A stretch of 64,000 nt of DNA, from positions 434,001 through 498,000 of the forward strand of contig JAIVFJ010000002.1 in the NCBI GenBank assembly GCA_025765615.1, given 5' to 3'. Position numbers and translations under genes: made by a program. Below the pieces are notes generated by a model. That model searched no databases. It saw only the letters and a program-made list of their open reading frames with translations, and had not been told where the DNA came from. This document shows positions 11,270 through 23,082 of the stretch, in pieces (the first letter of the stretch is position 1; every line of letters starts with the position of its first letter). The DNA comes from Zopfochytrium polystomum. Taxonomy: Eukaryota; Chytridiomycota; Chytridiomycetes; Chytridiales; Chytridiaceae.

Positions 11270-14200
11270 TCAGTTTTTTGGGTTAAACTGGCGAAACTTT
11301 GTGATAAAGTCAAGGATAAGGGATGATGGAGAAACTGTCACACCCTGACGGGACAAATCTTGGAATCCTTCCGTCTTCGCAATGTCAGAGTCAGTCACAC
11401 AGTGGCTGAAGCTTTGCTGCTTAGATGGGGCAGACGACTGGTGAGACCAAACTGGAGGAGTGGATGATCAGAATGTTGCTTACTTGCGCTGCGGCTTTGG
11501 ACATGGTGGAGACTGTCTCCACCGCAACGTAGGCACCCCCGGCTTTCAGCACACGGCTGTAAAGCAGCCTCCGATTATTTGACATGACAAGAAGGACAGT
11601 CCACTTCTCAAAGCATCCTGTGTTGCAAAGTGAGTCAAGCAAAACTCCCACCACGAATCGAACCTGCACGCGGAGCCTCAAAGTTTCGTCTTGAATTCCC
11701 AAGCTTCTTCCTCCAGAATCGTGCCGCCTCCACTACTTGTCTCGCTGAAGAGAAATAGTGAGTTGAGTCTACAGCTAAATGGGAGAAAGATCGCCCAGCT
11801 CACCAGCTCCTTCTGTGTCGGCTGAAGTCCATTCCCAATCCTCCTCCTCCAGCATCCGTCCGGCATTTGCGCAAGCCGCGACATAATCTGGCTTCATTAA
11901 CCATGCTCCAGACGCACACGCAGCCAGGCACTTCTCTGTCATGGATGGCTTCGGGCATAATAGATGGGTACAACCGTCAGACCAGCTGTCAGAAACGATG
12001 ACCTGAGCTCCGAGCTCCTGTAATTGTCGTCCAATTCGAGCTTTGTCGTCTGCAGACAAGCCTGTCATAAGGAAACGCGCGTTGCCGTCGCAAAATTTTG
12101 GCCTTGGTCGGTTTGATGGTGGCGCCAAGTCAGATCTGTTCGGCGCTGCTTGCTCCGCCCGAAGGAGAGGAGATGCTCCAGATTGACCAGCGCTTGCTGC
12201 TGTCCCGCCGCTCATAGATGAGCTCGATCTAGCCAGCTGAATAAGTTGGTTTTTGTACATTCGAGTTTCGGGATCAAGGTAAAGCACTTCTGCCGTATTG
12301 TCCACAACGTGTTTCTCGGACCCAGTAATGGAGCGAGGATGCGAGGCTTTCCGTCCATCGTCTCCATCAGAAGAATTGCCGTCTTCACGTACTACCGTAA
12401 GGCGACGGGCCTCTAACTTAAGTTTCGCTTCGTGCAGCCTTGGCTTGGCCTTCGATACATGGATTCAACTCACTTTAAAAAGCTGCGAACTAAAACACAC
12501 ATGTTCAAGCGCTACCTTTGGGTCTTCCTTTTGCATAGAGTCCATCCACATTCCAACAACAGCAAGTGCTTGTTGCTCTGCGATTTCCGTGGCCGACGGA
12601 CCCGTCTCCAACTTTGCGTCCGTCGTCTTTCGAACAATATCGCTCGTTGGGGGTGTAGGAACACGCACTGTCATTGTACCTTCTTCTCCTTCCGGCTCAT
12701 TGAAATCGGCGCTTTTCGTAATGTTGTTTTTAATTGACGTATCAGCGGAATCAGGTGGCTTTGAGAAGAACGACGGAGATGGTGGTCGAAGGTGAGGAGG
12801 TCGAACTTCGAAAACTGGTGAAGGTGACCGTTGACGGACTGCAACGTCCAGTGCGCGATTAGGGTTGAATGTGTGCGGGTATTCGGATTCGGGCTCTCGT
12901 TTCCCAGATTCCGCGCACTGTTGCAGGGAAATGATGATGGATCAGCACGCAAACGACTCTACCTTCGAACATTTACCTTTTCTACCCAGGCTGGTGATAC
13001 AATGAACTTATTTGATGTGCGGGCATATCTGAATTCCTTGAAGTACTCGACCGGTTTGTTGCTCTGATGAACGAAATGGGTGCACGTATCGGAGTAGGAA
13101 AGAAGCACTTCCACACCAAAGGGGGCGAGCAAACGGGTAAACTCCACTCGTCTGGGCTGTCTCGAAATGTTGGCTTTGCAGAGGAAGTATGTAAAACCTA
13201 CCAGCACTTTATCACTGAGACAAAGGCGCAACCCCCGTAAGCTTGAATCTGGCTTGTTCGATGAATCTTTTCCTGTGCGTCAGAGTCTTAAACACAATGG
13301 GTTATAACACAAAACTGCCGCACCATTGAATCGCCGGTCCAAAGTTTTGCTTGCTTTTCCTAAATTCTTTGCAAGAGATATGTGAAGAGGGGAGTCTGTT
13401 TGCTAATGAGTTCCGCTGTCACGACGGGAAATTCAAGGCGTACCGTCGGTCGTCGATGGAGCCATGAGACGGGGTTTTTCTGTGAAAGGGTAAGCCACTA
13501 TGGATTGTCATCTTATGAGTGGTAGGGCTCACTCTGTGCCGATGGTGGGGTTTTGCAGTCTTGAAGTGCTGTGGTATCGAATTTCGGCCGGTAAGTTGCA
13601 GCGAGCAACTCATCATCATCATCATCATAATTGTGAGTGCAATCATGTTCATCTTCCTCAAGGAGTCGCTTGTTCCTTGCATTCGGTTTGGATGAATTTG
13701 CGAACTTATCGGGGAGAGGTGTTGGCTGTTGTCGGTTCTTTGTCAGGTAGTCTTCATCGGCTGCCCGTTGAAGCGGCCGTGGCTTTGAGATGAAATCTGC
13801 GACGCCAGAATTCTTTCGACGGGTCCCGCTGCTTGGAGGGGGGTGTGGGTCATCCAGCATCACAGACACAGTGACTTGAACGTCGTCAGGTCTACGAGGG
13901 GGAGAGGATTCTCTTGACAGATTTGACGACAAAGTGTACCCGGAAACAGGAAGCATTTCGCCCTGGTTGATAATGTAAGTATGCTACAATGCCTGTTCCA
14001 GCGGTGACGAACCTGCTCGGCGCAATCATTTATCCAGGCCATCGCCACGCAAGGTATGCCCCATTCCTTAGCCTTTTCAAGCTTTTTGGACGGAACGGGA
14101 CTGGGCTTGGCAATCAAGTGGGTGTTTTTCCGGCCAAAAAAATCGGTAAATTTCGCCCCTTTTGAGATGTTTTAGTTTTACTTTAGAAAATCCATAGTCC

Positions 14201-16227
14201 ACACCAAGTGCTTCAATCAATCGACTTAAGTGTTGTCGATCTATTCCTTCATACCCGGTGATGGAAATACATGCTGATGCAAAGTCTGCAAATTGAAGAT
14301 AAGCGTTTGACGAGGTTGAGAGGAATCACCCACCTGGAAGGGGTAACTGATGCGCGAGTGGCCTGAACAGAACGTTTGAAGACGGAGAATGAAGATGTTT
14401 GTCCTGCAAAGCTGTTACAAATTGAAAGAAATTTTACCATTGTAATCAAACCGCAATGCACCGAGAGACCCAGCATTCGCTGACGATATTGACGGCATCG
14501 ACAGGTGGGTGCCTGCAGTAGTATCATTGCCATCACTAAGTTACTCAAGTTACATCCGGGGAAATGACTCACTTGTCAAGAGGGCAAACAAGGTAGGTCG
14601 TCCCTCGACCTAAAGGAGCAGACTCAACACTGTCAATGTAGTAACCGTCATTCGATGTTATTTCATCCCGGAGAATTTTCTCCTATCCAAGATGTAAGAT
14701 GACGCCATCGGGCTCACGGCAAGGACTACTTGCCGATTCGGAGGTGAAACCAAAGGAACAGAAGAGGAGGCCAGAAAAAACGCTAGGGACAGAAGATTAA
14801 ATTTCGATTGGTTCTAACGAAAGTTGCAAACCTATTTGTTTCAGGAGATTCAACTTTCACTTTCTTTAGCATGCTTGCAACCCGTTCATCCGCCGTTTTC
14901 CTGCCCGGTGTTTTTCTTCGCAGGGTATCGAAAGCCACTGTTGTTCTTCGTTTCCCTCCTGGAGTCATGGAAGAGGACGATACACCATGATTTGCCACAC
15001 TCACGAGGTCCTCAGGAGCAGGAGGATTTCTTGGAAATGAAATAAGGAGTGTGAAAATGGGTTAATAAATGGTTAAAATTGGACTCACGAAGCAACAGGC
15101 TCCGCCTTCACTCTGAACGGCGAGTTGTTGACAGTCGTTTCTTTTAGTTTTCCGAATGCGTGATTTTCCTCCGCCACCCTCTTGATCGGAGTGGGGTCCG
15201 CTTCGAAGCAGTCAGGCCGCTTCTCACTTGGTCGTACTTCGTTCCCTGAAAATGGTTCGCCCACATTGCCAAGACGGTCGAAGGCCGAAGTAAACGTATC
15301 GTGAGAGGGAGGAGGGTTTGCTGACGACTTCATTTCTGGCTCATGAGGACGAGGCACTCCCTCCAGATCTTTTTCAGATCCAGGAACGGGAAAGTCCTTA
15401 ACGTCGAGGCAAGCTGATTCCAGAGAGCGATTAGCTATGCAACCGGAGCAGGACACTGAGTACCTTGCGCCTTGATGCACTGAAAAAACCAGTCCTCGGA
15501 GGCAGTCGGCACACCCCACCGCTCTGCGAACACGAATTTTCGTCCTGATCGATTCTTCGCAACGAGATGAGTGCATTCGCGGGACAGATCTTCGCTGAAG
15601 CTTCCTCCGTTGCTGGTCGTTTGGCGTCGGATCTCTGCTTTCCGCGCTGCGTCGAGTATTCAAAAGTTATTGAGCGGTTCCGCTTCATATCAGCCTAATG
15701 ATCACAGACCTGCGTCGAATCCAGATGCGCAGATTATAAGCGAGGTGAACGGGGGTAGCCGACTTTCGTGAGCAATCTTGGATGTGCAAATATCAGAGAG
15801 GAGGACGAGGTGCTCTGGCGAACGTGTCACCTGATCAAATTCGGCTGCCGTTCCATTCTCATTCGCTTTCTTCCAACATCGAGAGATCCAGTCGGTGGAC
15901 AGTACTGGAATGCCATGCTCTACTGCGCACTTTGTCGGGGAATCACAGTGCATTAAAACATCAGACACGGACAGTGGCTTCGCCTACTTTGTACTTCTCT
16001 GACGAAACGCCAGCTGCGACAAGATGAGTAACACCAGAATGAAGGTTTCTACTGAAGGTCCCGCCGAGAGCCGTCACTTGCTCCTCAAATCCTGCCTGGT
16101 ACATCAATCAGGGTCAGAGCGGACAGATTCGTCCGGTCAGTCGGTGGCCACCAACCCTTTCCTGCTGCGTCAAGCCTGTGACGCAGATCACGAATCCGGC
16201 GAGAGGAACAGGGCGCGATCGAGACAT
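11270..16227 (-). CDS. TOPBP1: TopBP1/Rad4/Dpb11-family checkpoint and replication scaffold with seven BRCT domains
   Basis: Many exons. MSRSRPVPLAGFVICVTG starts BRCT1 (16227-15800: GVTHLVAAG, LSTDWISRCW). BRCT2 (15740-15440) has ECTHLVAKN and EDWFFQC; a disordered stretch (15410-14820) ends in a basic TPGGKRRTTVAFDTLRRKT motif. BRCT3 is at about 14780-14400 (SECWVSRC) and BRCT4 at 14340-14010 (ISITGYEG, KNTHLIAK, MAWINDC). BRCT5 is at 13240-12940 (DTCTHFVHQ, SPAWVEKC). A C-terminal pair matches human TopBP1 BRCT7/8: FLMTGLSADDK...CTHLLC...EEEDWEW (12080-11800) and FEKWTVLLVMSNNRR...RVLKAGGAYV (11620-11500); the last exon ends RQFNPKN at 11270. TopBP1 binds phospho-proteins (Rad9, Treslin/Sld3) and activates ATR. 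Ascomycete Dpb11/Rad4 keep four BRCTs, so this is an animal-like architecture. Confidence 0.88.
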
Positions 16228-16926
16228 TCGTGAAGCGACCTCGATCGGGGGTATGGCTTGTCGGGAGGAATCGTGTTGTCGTCGTTGGGTTAATCGTCTT
16301 GGGTCTTTGTTGTTATCTTGACGTGGCGCTGGCGGGGCCACCCTTTATTTTGGTTGCCAACGCAACGCGAACTTGGCCTTGAACTTGTCACGCCCTGCCC
16401 CAATCCTGCCACACACGTGACGTTCGGTGAGGGAACAGGCTGCTTCTTCTCGACCCACCTCAGTATAAATTAGAACGCGTCCATTTTGCCCCACGATTGA
16501 TTGATAGATTGGCAGTTTGCCGCGAGTGGAGACGACGGTCCTTGTCCTCAACTGCAGCTTGCCGGGCGGCTGCCGTTTCCTACTAAATGTTTGTAGCTCT
16601 CCTGCTGCTGTTCCACGATTGCTTTGGCTTTCCGCCTTTCGCGATGCTGACAAATTTTGCTTTTTTCGAAGACCCGAACGCCCCACATTGTTTGTCCGGC
16701 GCGGACCGATTTTCGAAGGTCATTCCAGTACGCCGTTTACATGTCTGTTCAATCCCCACCATGAGAAAGGCAGAGAGAGGGAGGGAGAGAGGGAGAGAAA
16801 GAGAGAGGCAGAGAGAGGGAGAGAGAGCGGCGTAGCAGAAAAGAGCCCTTCATAAACGGACGAGGGCAAGGCAAATTAACAAAATCTGAACCGGCCACTG
16901 TATACACATCCTATACCCTCTCAACG
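16228..16926. other. Divergent promoter region of TopBP1-like gene and NRPS
   Basis: About 700 bases between two divergent start codons. It contains a GA-rich tract (16762-16833) about 95 bases before the NRPS start and a TATACAC word at about 16900. Control elements for both genes must lie here unless they sit inside the genes. No further gene is seen. Confidence 0.6.
16762..16833 (+). repeat. GA-rich microsatellite in the NRPS promoter
   Basis: An imperfect GAGAGG/GAGA run of about 70 bases ends roughly 95 bases upstream of the NRPS start codon. Polypurine tracts like this often lie in nucleosome-poor promoters. Confidence 0.8.
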
Positions 16927-19900
16927 ATGTCACCTCAACTGTTTGCAATCGTCGGCGCAGCCAGAGTTAACGGGTCTGACCACCCTCGCAACCAAGCGGA
17001 ACCGAGCCACAACGAACAGGCCTCCACGCCGTGGTGCAATTTCCGAGCACTCACCTCCTACCTGGACTCGCATCCGACGACTCGCCCGTACTTCCGATGG
17101 GTCGAGCCGCGCCAACCCGCCTCGCCATCCAGCGCCCACCCCTGTGTCACGTTTGGCCATTTTCGCCAATTGTCTCTGCGGCTCGCCCATGTCCTCAGCT
17201 CGCGCTACCAAATCGGCAAAGGGGATGTGATTATTATTGACCTGGAACCTGGAATGGACTTTTTCCTCTCCTTTATCGCCTGTCTCTACATTGGTACGAA
17301 AGATTTTTTTACTGTAATTTTTCTGGAACATGGCACACTTTTGCTGGCCGCCTTCTTTGCAAGTTGACGAAACAACCAAATATTGGCATTCCCAGGTGCC
17401 ATTGCTGTACCTGTGTACCCACCCAACGGCGCAAAGGTCTCCATCGAGATAAAAAAGGTGAACTGGTTTGCCATGCATGTTTGTGTTGTCTTAACATTCG
17501 GCGTTAGATGGGTCGCATTGTGCAAGATGTCCTCAACGGACTTTCACCAAACACCAACGACAAAGTCTTCCTTCTCACTTCTCGCTTGACTGACATGGTC
17601 TTCACATATAGCCGTGGCTTTGGCCTTCTCGTGGCAGCAGAAAGCTGGGAAAAGCACGTTAAGCGGATTACGTTGCCAAGTTTTTCGCGAGAAGACGGTA
17701 CAATCGAGGATCTCGAACCCGCGTGGCCCCTTGTCGGAGCGAATGATGTGGCCTTTCTTCAATACACGAGTGGCTCGACCGGAGACCCCAAAGGCGTAAT
17801 TATCACGCATGGTCAGCTGTCTGCCCAAGTTTGGTTCGGGATGAATCATTACCAGTTAACACCGAGTGACGTGTTCCTGTCCTGGATGCCGCAGGTACAT
17901 ATTTTCCCAACGCGCACTGAAAGCTTGGGCTAACTTATTCTCACTCATAAACAGTATCACGATTTTGGCCTGTAAGTCCTCACTCCATTATTGAAATCAT
18001 CGAAACTGAGCCTTTCAATTCAGAATTTCAAACTTCTGTTATACTCTCGCCACTGGATGCGAATTTAACATAATGTCCCCCATAACCTTTCTTAAAGACC
18101 CAATTTTTTGGATTCAAAAGGCTTCGGAGCTTGTAAGAATTCGTTCAACCTCCGCCAGCGTAATTAAACCTTCACGCGAAACTCCAACCCAGCACGCAAC
18201 GGTTTTGACAGCCCCAAACTTTGCATATGGTCACACTTTAAAACGCTTTTACGCTCTTCCACGGGGTCCCAATTTTCATCTGGACCTGAGCTCCTGTCGG
18301 ATTTTGGTGTCGGGTGCTGAGCCGGTCAATATTCAACTCATGAACAACTTCCTCGAGTATTTTGCACACTACGGCCTTCAAAAGTCGGCTTTTATTTCAG
18401 CTTACGGGTAACGCGAATCGCTTAACAACTGCTGTAAATGTCTTTTTCACTCACACGTTCGTAAAGCCTGGCTGAGCACGTTATTTTGGTGTGCGGTGGA
18501 AGACCCGGTGAAGACCCAACGGCTAAAGCAATTGACAAGAGGGTCAGCGTGGGCTCGTCGGCTGGCAATTTCGTCGACATACGAATCATCGACCCAGATA
18601 CAGCAGAATCCCTTCCAGATGGGAGAGTCGGAGAGATTTGGGTCAACAGGTAGTGTGATGTTTTGGAACTTCCATTTCGAATTTTTCAATTGTAACAAGT
18701 CTGTGCAGTCCATCAAAGGCTGGGGGCTACTGGGGCCGACCAGAACTCTCACGAGATGTTTTCTTCGCTCGTTTCACCGACGGGGATGGTATGTCAAAAT
18801 CTAGCTATCTTAGAACCGGAGACCTCGGTTTCAAGCTTGGTTCGGACCTTTACTTTGCTGGTCGACTCAAAGACACAATGAAAATCAACGGACGCAACGT
18901 CTTCCCGAACGATATTGAGCAGTTTGCGGTCAGCTGCAAGCAGGTAGCCTCAGCTACCCGTCCTGGCAGTATTATTGCCTTTCAGATTCCGCATCCATCG
19001 GCCGAGGGTGCAGACAATGGATGTTTGTGCGACAACGTGGTTGTTGTTGTTTCTGAATTGGCGACAACACGGGGACACACGTTGGAGAATTTGGATTTCC
19101 TTTGCGCTTCCATGTCGAAAAACGTTCTCCTGCACACGGACGTTCGTCCGTATACAATTGTTCTTGTCGAGCCAAAAACGCTTCCGAAAACAACAAGTGG
19201 CAAGATACGCCGACAGGAGGCAAGGAGACGATTCATTGCTGGGGAAATGGAACTGTTCCACACATGGCGGCAGGAAGCAGAGGAGGCGGCTTCTGCGAAT
19301 GACGAATGTGACAGCGGTATTAATCTCAGCGTAGCTGCATCCGGCTCAGAGTGTTCCTTACCCGAGGATGCCTCGACGTGCGATGTTGTCTGCAGATTAC
19401 TGCGTGGCGTGCTGAGGATTCCCTCTTTATTTTCGATTGAACATACGGATGGTAAGTGGTCCGACTATTATGCTGAATCGTGCTGAAAACAAACAGGAAT
19501 TCTCGCGCTGGGTCTTGAGTCCATGACCTTTGCTGCTTTGGTTGCTCGTCTCGAGGACCACTTTCACATTAAGCTTCATTCGATGAAAATTTCTGATGTG
19601 ACATCCGTAAGGGACTTATCTGTATTAATCGACGCTGTCAAGTCGGGATCAGCCCCACAAGACCCGTTGGGCTTCTATTCAGACGACACTTGGGATTTTC
19701 CAAGAGATACAGTGGTGTCCCCGGAATCAGTTGGAAAACTTTTTCCATGTTCGTCGGCCCAACGCAGAGTCTTTTACGCTCAGGAGTATTCCGGCCGAAC
19801 CTCCTATCACGTTCCGGAGCTCTTTCACCTTAAAAGTCACTGCAACCCGGAGTCTTTAGCAGAGGCGGCAAAGCTTGCGATACAACAACACAGCGCGTTC

Positions 19901-22900
19901 CGCACCGCGTTTGTCAAGGATGAAAACGGAAGGCTGATGCAGAAGATACTCCCAGAAACTCAAGTGAGAGTGGGCATTGAGAAATACACGGAACTTGATT
20001 GGAGCTCGCGATTGGCAGAGTTTGCCCGGATTGATAACTTGCGGCCAATGAAGGCTGAGGCCGGCGAAGTCGCTCGCATTAGAGTATTTGACCTTGGACA
20101 TGAGCGTGGAGTCGCAATGTACGTGAACATTCACCACTACATCATCGACTCTTGGTCGGCTCAAATCCTATTTAACGACATCAACAAGGCATATCGTGGT
20201 CTCTCCGAGCATGGATGCTACGTTCCAACCAATCCTTCACATCACTATGCAGACTTTGCCCTGTGGGAGAATGCATTGCTTGAAGCGAAGTCTGAAACGC
20301 TGTCGAAGGCGGAAGCACGATTTTGGAAATCAGCAGTTGAAGATCTTTCACCGCTGTCCATTCCCCCTGCGAGCGCCGATTCTTCTGCGCCAAGACATAT
20401 CCATCAAGCAGAGGACGTTTGCGACGCGACAACTCTCGAAAGATTCTTGAACTTTGGACGACGTCACAATTGCACGCCATTCGTATCGCTGCTTTCCGTC
20501 TTCCTTCTGCTCGTTTCGAACTACAGTGGACAAGACGAGTTCACGGTGGCAACACCGCTTTCGAGGCGGGACGTCCCAGAGCTTCTCGAGATCTTCGGCA
20601 TTATCACAAACACGGTTATTCTGCCTGTAAAGCTCGGAGATAAGTTCAAAATGACTCTGGATGATTTGGTGTTAAACGTGAGAGAAATGTTCCGACGGGT
20701 TGCTGCCAACTCTGTTACCCCGCTTGAAGCCGTTTCGGCGGCTGTTGCGAACTTGTCGAATGGTGAGATTAACCTTGCTTCCCACTGCCGTGCACTGTTT
20801 GTCTACAATGCTCGCGAAAACTTGGACTCCGACAACATATTTTTCGGGAAGGAGCAAATTATCTTCCCTATTGAGGAATTCCGCTTCCCCTTTCATGTGT
20901 TTTTGGAAACTACCACTGCCGGAGGACTCCGATCTCGTGTGATAGTTGATTCCACAAAGTACAATGCTGCAATTGCGGGTCGTTTCGCTCCAGACCTGGG
21001 GAAAATCATAGAGCGAGCAGTCAACCAGTCCGAACGACACACGGCGGAAGAAATATCCGCGTCTCCACGGCTTCATGATTTGTACCATGTTTCAACTGCT
21101 GAATCTACGAGTATTCGGCGATTCGGCGAGGGCCCAAAGTCTAAAGTACCTCTTGTGTGCACTCATGAACTGATTGAGTCGCGCATTCAGAGCTGTCTCT
21201 CAAAAGTTGCAATTGAAGACCCGTACCGGAACCTCTCCATAACGTACGAAGAGCTCGTCGATAAGTCAACTAAAATCGCAGCAGTCTTATCTTCCTGCGG
21301 ATTGAAGAGCAACAAGTATGTCGCCTTACTGATGGATCGTTGCCCAGAAGCTGTTATTTGCATGATGGCCGCTTGGAAGGCTGGCGGTGCCTACATTCCG
21401 GTAGACCCCACCCATCCTACCTCGCGCATCGCTTCTATTTTGCAAAGGGCAAAGCCAACTATTCTCCTCACAATGAAGAGCACTTCGTTAGCCTCGGTTG
21501 CGCAAGACGAATTTAACGGATGCATCGTAATGGAATACGACGAGCTGCTTGCCAGGAGCCATTCATCGCCCACGAAACTGGCGCTCCAAAAGTTGGCAAC
21601 GGATCGTAATCCGACGGATGCGGCGTATATCTTGTTCACGTCGGGGTCCACTGGCGAACCGAAAGGAGCTGTCATTCCCCACAATGCTCTCGTGAGCTTT
21701 ACACTCGAACAAGCACGTGTGCTTCAGCTAACTAATCAATCTCGCACGCTTCAAATTCCGAGCAACAGCTTTGACGCCTCGGTTGGCGAAATCGTCGAAA
21801 CTCTCTTCGCAGGCGGAACGCTGATAACAGTTCCAAAAGAGATCTTATTCTCACGGCTCCAGGAAGTTGTCCTCCGGACGAAACCAACATATGCAAAATT
21901 CACTCCCACGGTTCTTGCGCTGCTGCCGCCAGACGTGGATTATTCCTTTGAGACTTTGCATATTGGCGGCGAGCGCTTGACCGACAAGCTTCTTTCAGAG
22001 TGGGGCTCAAAGCGAAACCTACGGGTTCTTCACAGTTACGGACCAACGGAAACTGTGGTCAACGTCTGCTCGGAAGTTCTCACACCAGATTCACGGATGC
22101 CTGTTTCTGTTGGAAAGCCCTATGGAAACACCTCTTTTTGTATAATGGACCCATATCTGCGCATTGTGCCACCAACATTTGTCGGAGACCTTTACATCGG
22201 AGGAATGCAGCTGGCCTTGGGTTACATCGGCCGCGAAGATTTGACGGCGGCTGCATTTATTTCCGATCCATTCCATGCGGAAAAGAGATTATACAAGTCT
22301 GGCGATCTGGCGCGGCTCCGAGTGGATGGGTCTCTTGAAATACTGGGGAGGAAAGACGGGCAAGTCAAGATTCGCGGCCAGCGCGTCGAGCTCACCGAGG
22401 TCGTAAATGTCCTGCTTAAGCACGAGGCCGTCGCAGAGGCCGCTGTTGTATTGCATGACTCGACAAAACAGCTGGTTGCGTACTTTGTCAGCCGAACGGG
22501 GCAAGCCGAACAAGAAACAGAAGGTTCGTCCATATTTCGTGCAGACCCATCCATGGCCTTTGCTCGACGACAGCTCGCGAAGCATGCTGCTTGCTTCCTA
22601 CCTGCGTACATGGTTCCCTCTGCTTTCGTTCCACTCGTCAAAATGCCACTTACGTCAAGCGCGAAAGTTGACCTTCGCCTGCTACAGTCAATGGACTTGA
22701 CTGTTGCTATTTCCGAGCTCCAGCCGCTCGAGCACGCGTCCCCAATCAGCACAGAAATTGAGCAGAAGCTTGCAAGCGCCTGGGCTGAGGTCCTCTCCGT
22801 CGACCCAACGAGCATCAGCGGCTCGACGTCCTTCGCAGGCCTTGGGGGAGATTCGATTGCAGCGATACAATTGGTGTCCGCCGCGAGGGCTCGTGGAATT

Positions 22901-22984
22901 GGTTTGACGCTTTCGCAAATTGCAGGCGCAGGAACGTTGGCAGAGTTGGCGAGCAAGGCGTCCGATGTCCCTGCCCTACCATAA
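16927..22984 (+). CDS. Nonribosomal lipopeptide synthetase, FAAL-T-C-A-T
   Basis: Exons 16927-17293, 17396-17457, 17508-17894, 17955-17971, 18024-18407, 18467-18649, 18709-19451 and 19497-22984 join in one frame of 1,876 codons. Residues 1-630 form a fatty acyl-AMP ligase: QYTSGSTGDPKG (about 227), MPQYHDFGL (about 273), NFAYG, YLRTGDLG. A carrier domain has LGLES (Ser about 723). The condensation domain (about 760-1210) has PCSSAQRR and HHYIIDSWS (about 926). The adenylation domain (about 1270-1770) has FTSGSTGEPKG, SYGPTET, YKSGDLARL and a K in GRKDGQVKIRG. The last carrier domain has LGGDSIAA (Ser about 1834). The predicted logic is to activate a fatty acid, load it on T1 and condense it with one amino acid held on T2. 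No thioesterase or reductase follows; the protein ends DVPALP. Neighbours are housekeeping genes, so no cluster is evident. Confidence 0.93.
17955..17971 (+). other. 17-base microexon inside the FAAL core motif
   Basis: TATCACGATTTTGGCCT is bounded by an upstream ACAG and a downstream GTAAGT. It encodes YHDFG plus two bases of Leu and restores the family's P-x-YHDxGL motif exactly when joined to the flanking exons. Without it the active-site motif and the frame are lost. Confidence 0.85.
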
Positions 22985-23082
22985 CATTGTAATGTATTTT
23001 GTCCTCATACGCTATTACAATTTCTCCTTGTCTGTTTCTTTGGGGTCGTTGTCGCTCGTCTTAAACAATACATTAAATCCTA

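Noticed and set aside
11635..11690. tRNA-like T-arm on the minus strand (GTTCGATTC within CAGGTTCGATTCGTGG)
   Set aside because: The flanking bases do not pair as a T-stem, and no cloverleaf or anticodon arm follows. The bases encode part of the last TopBP1 BRCT domain.
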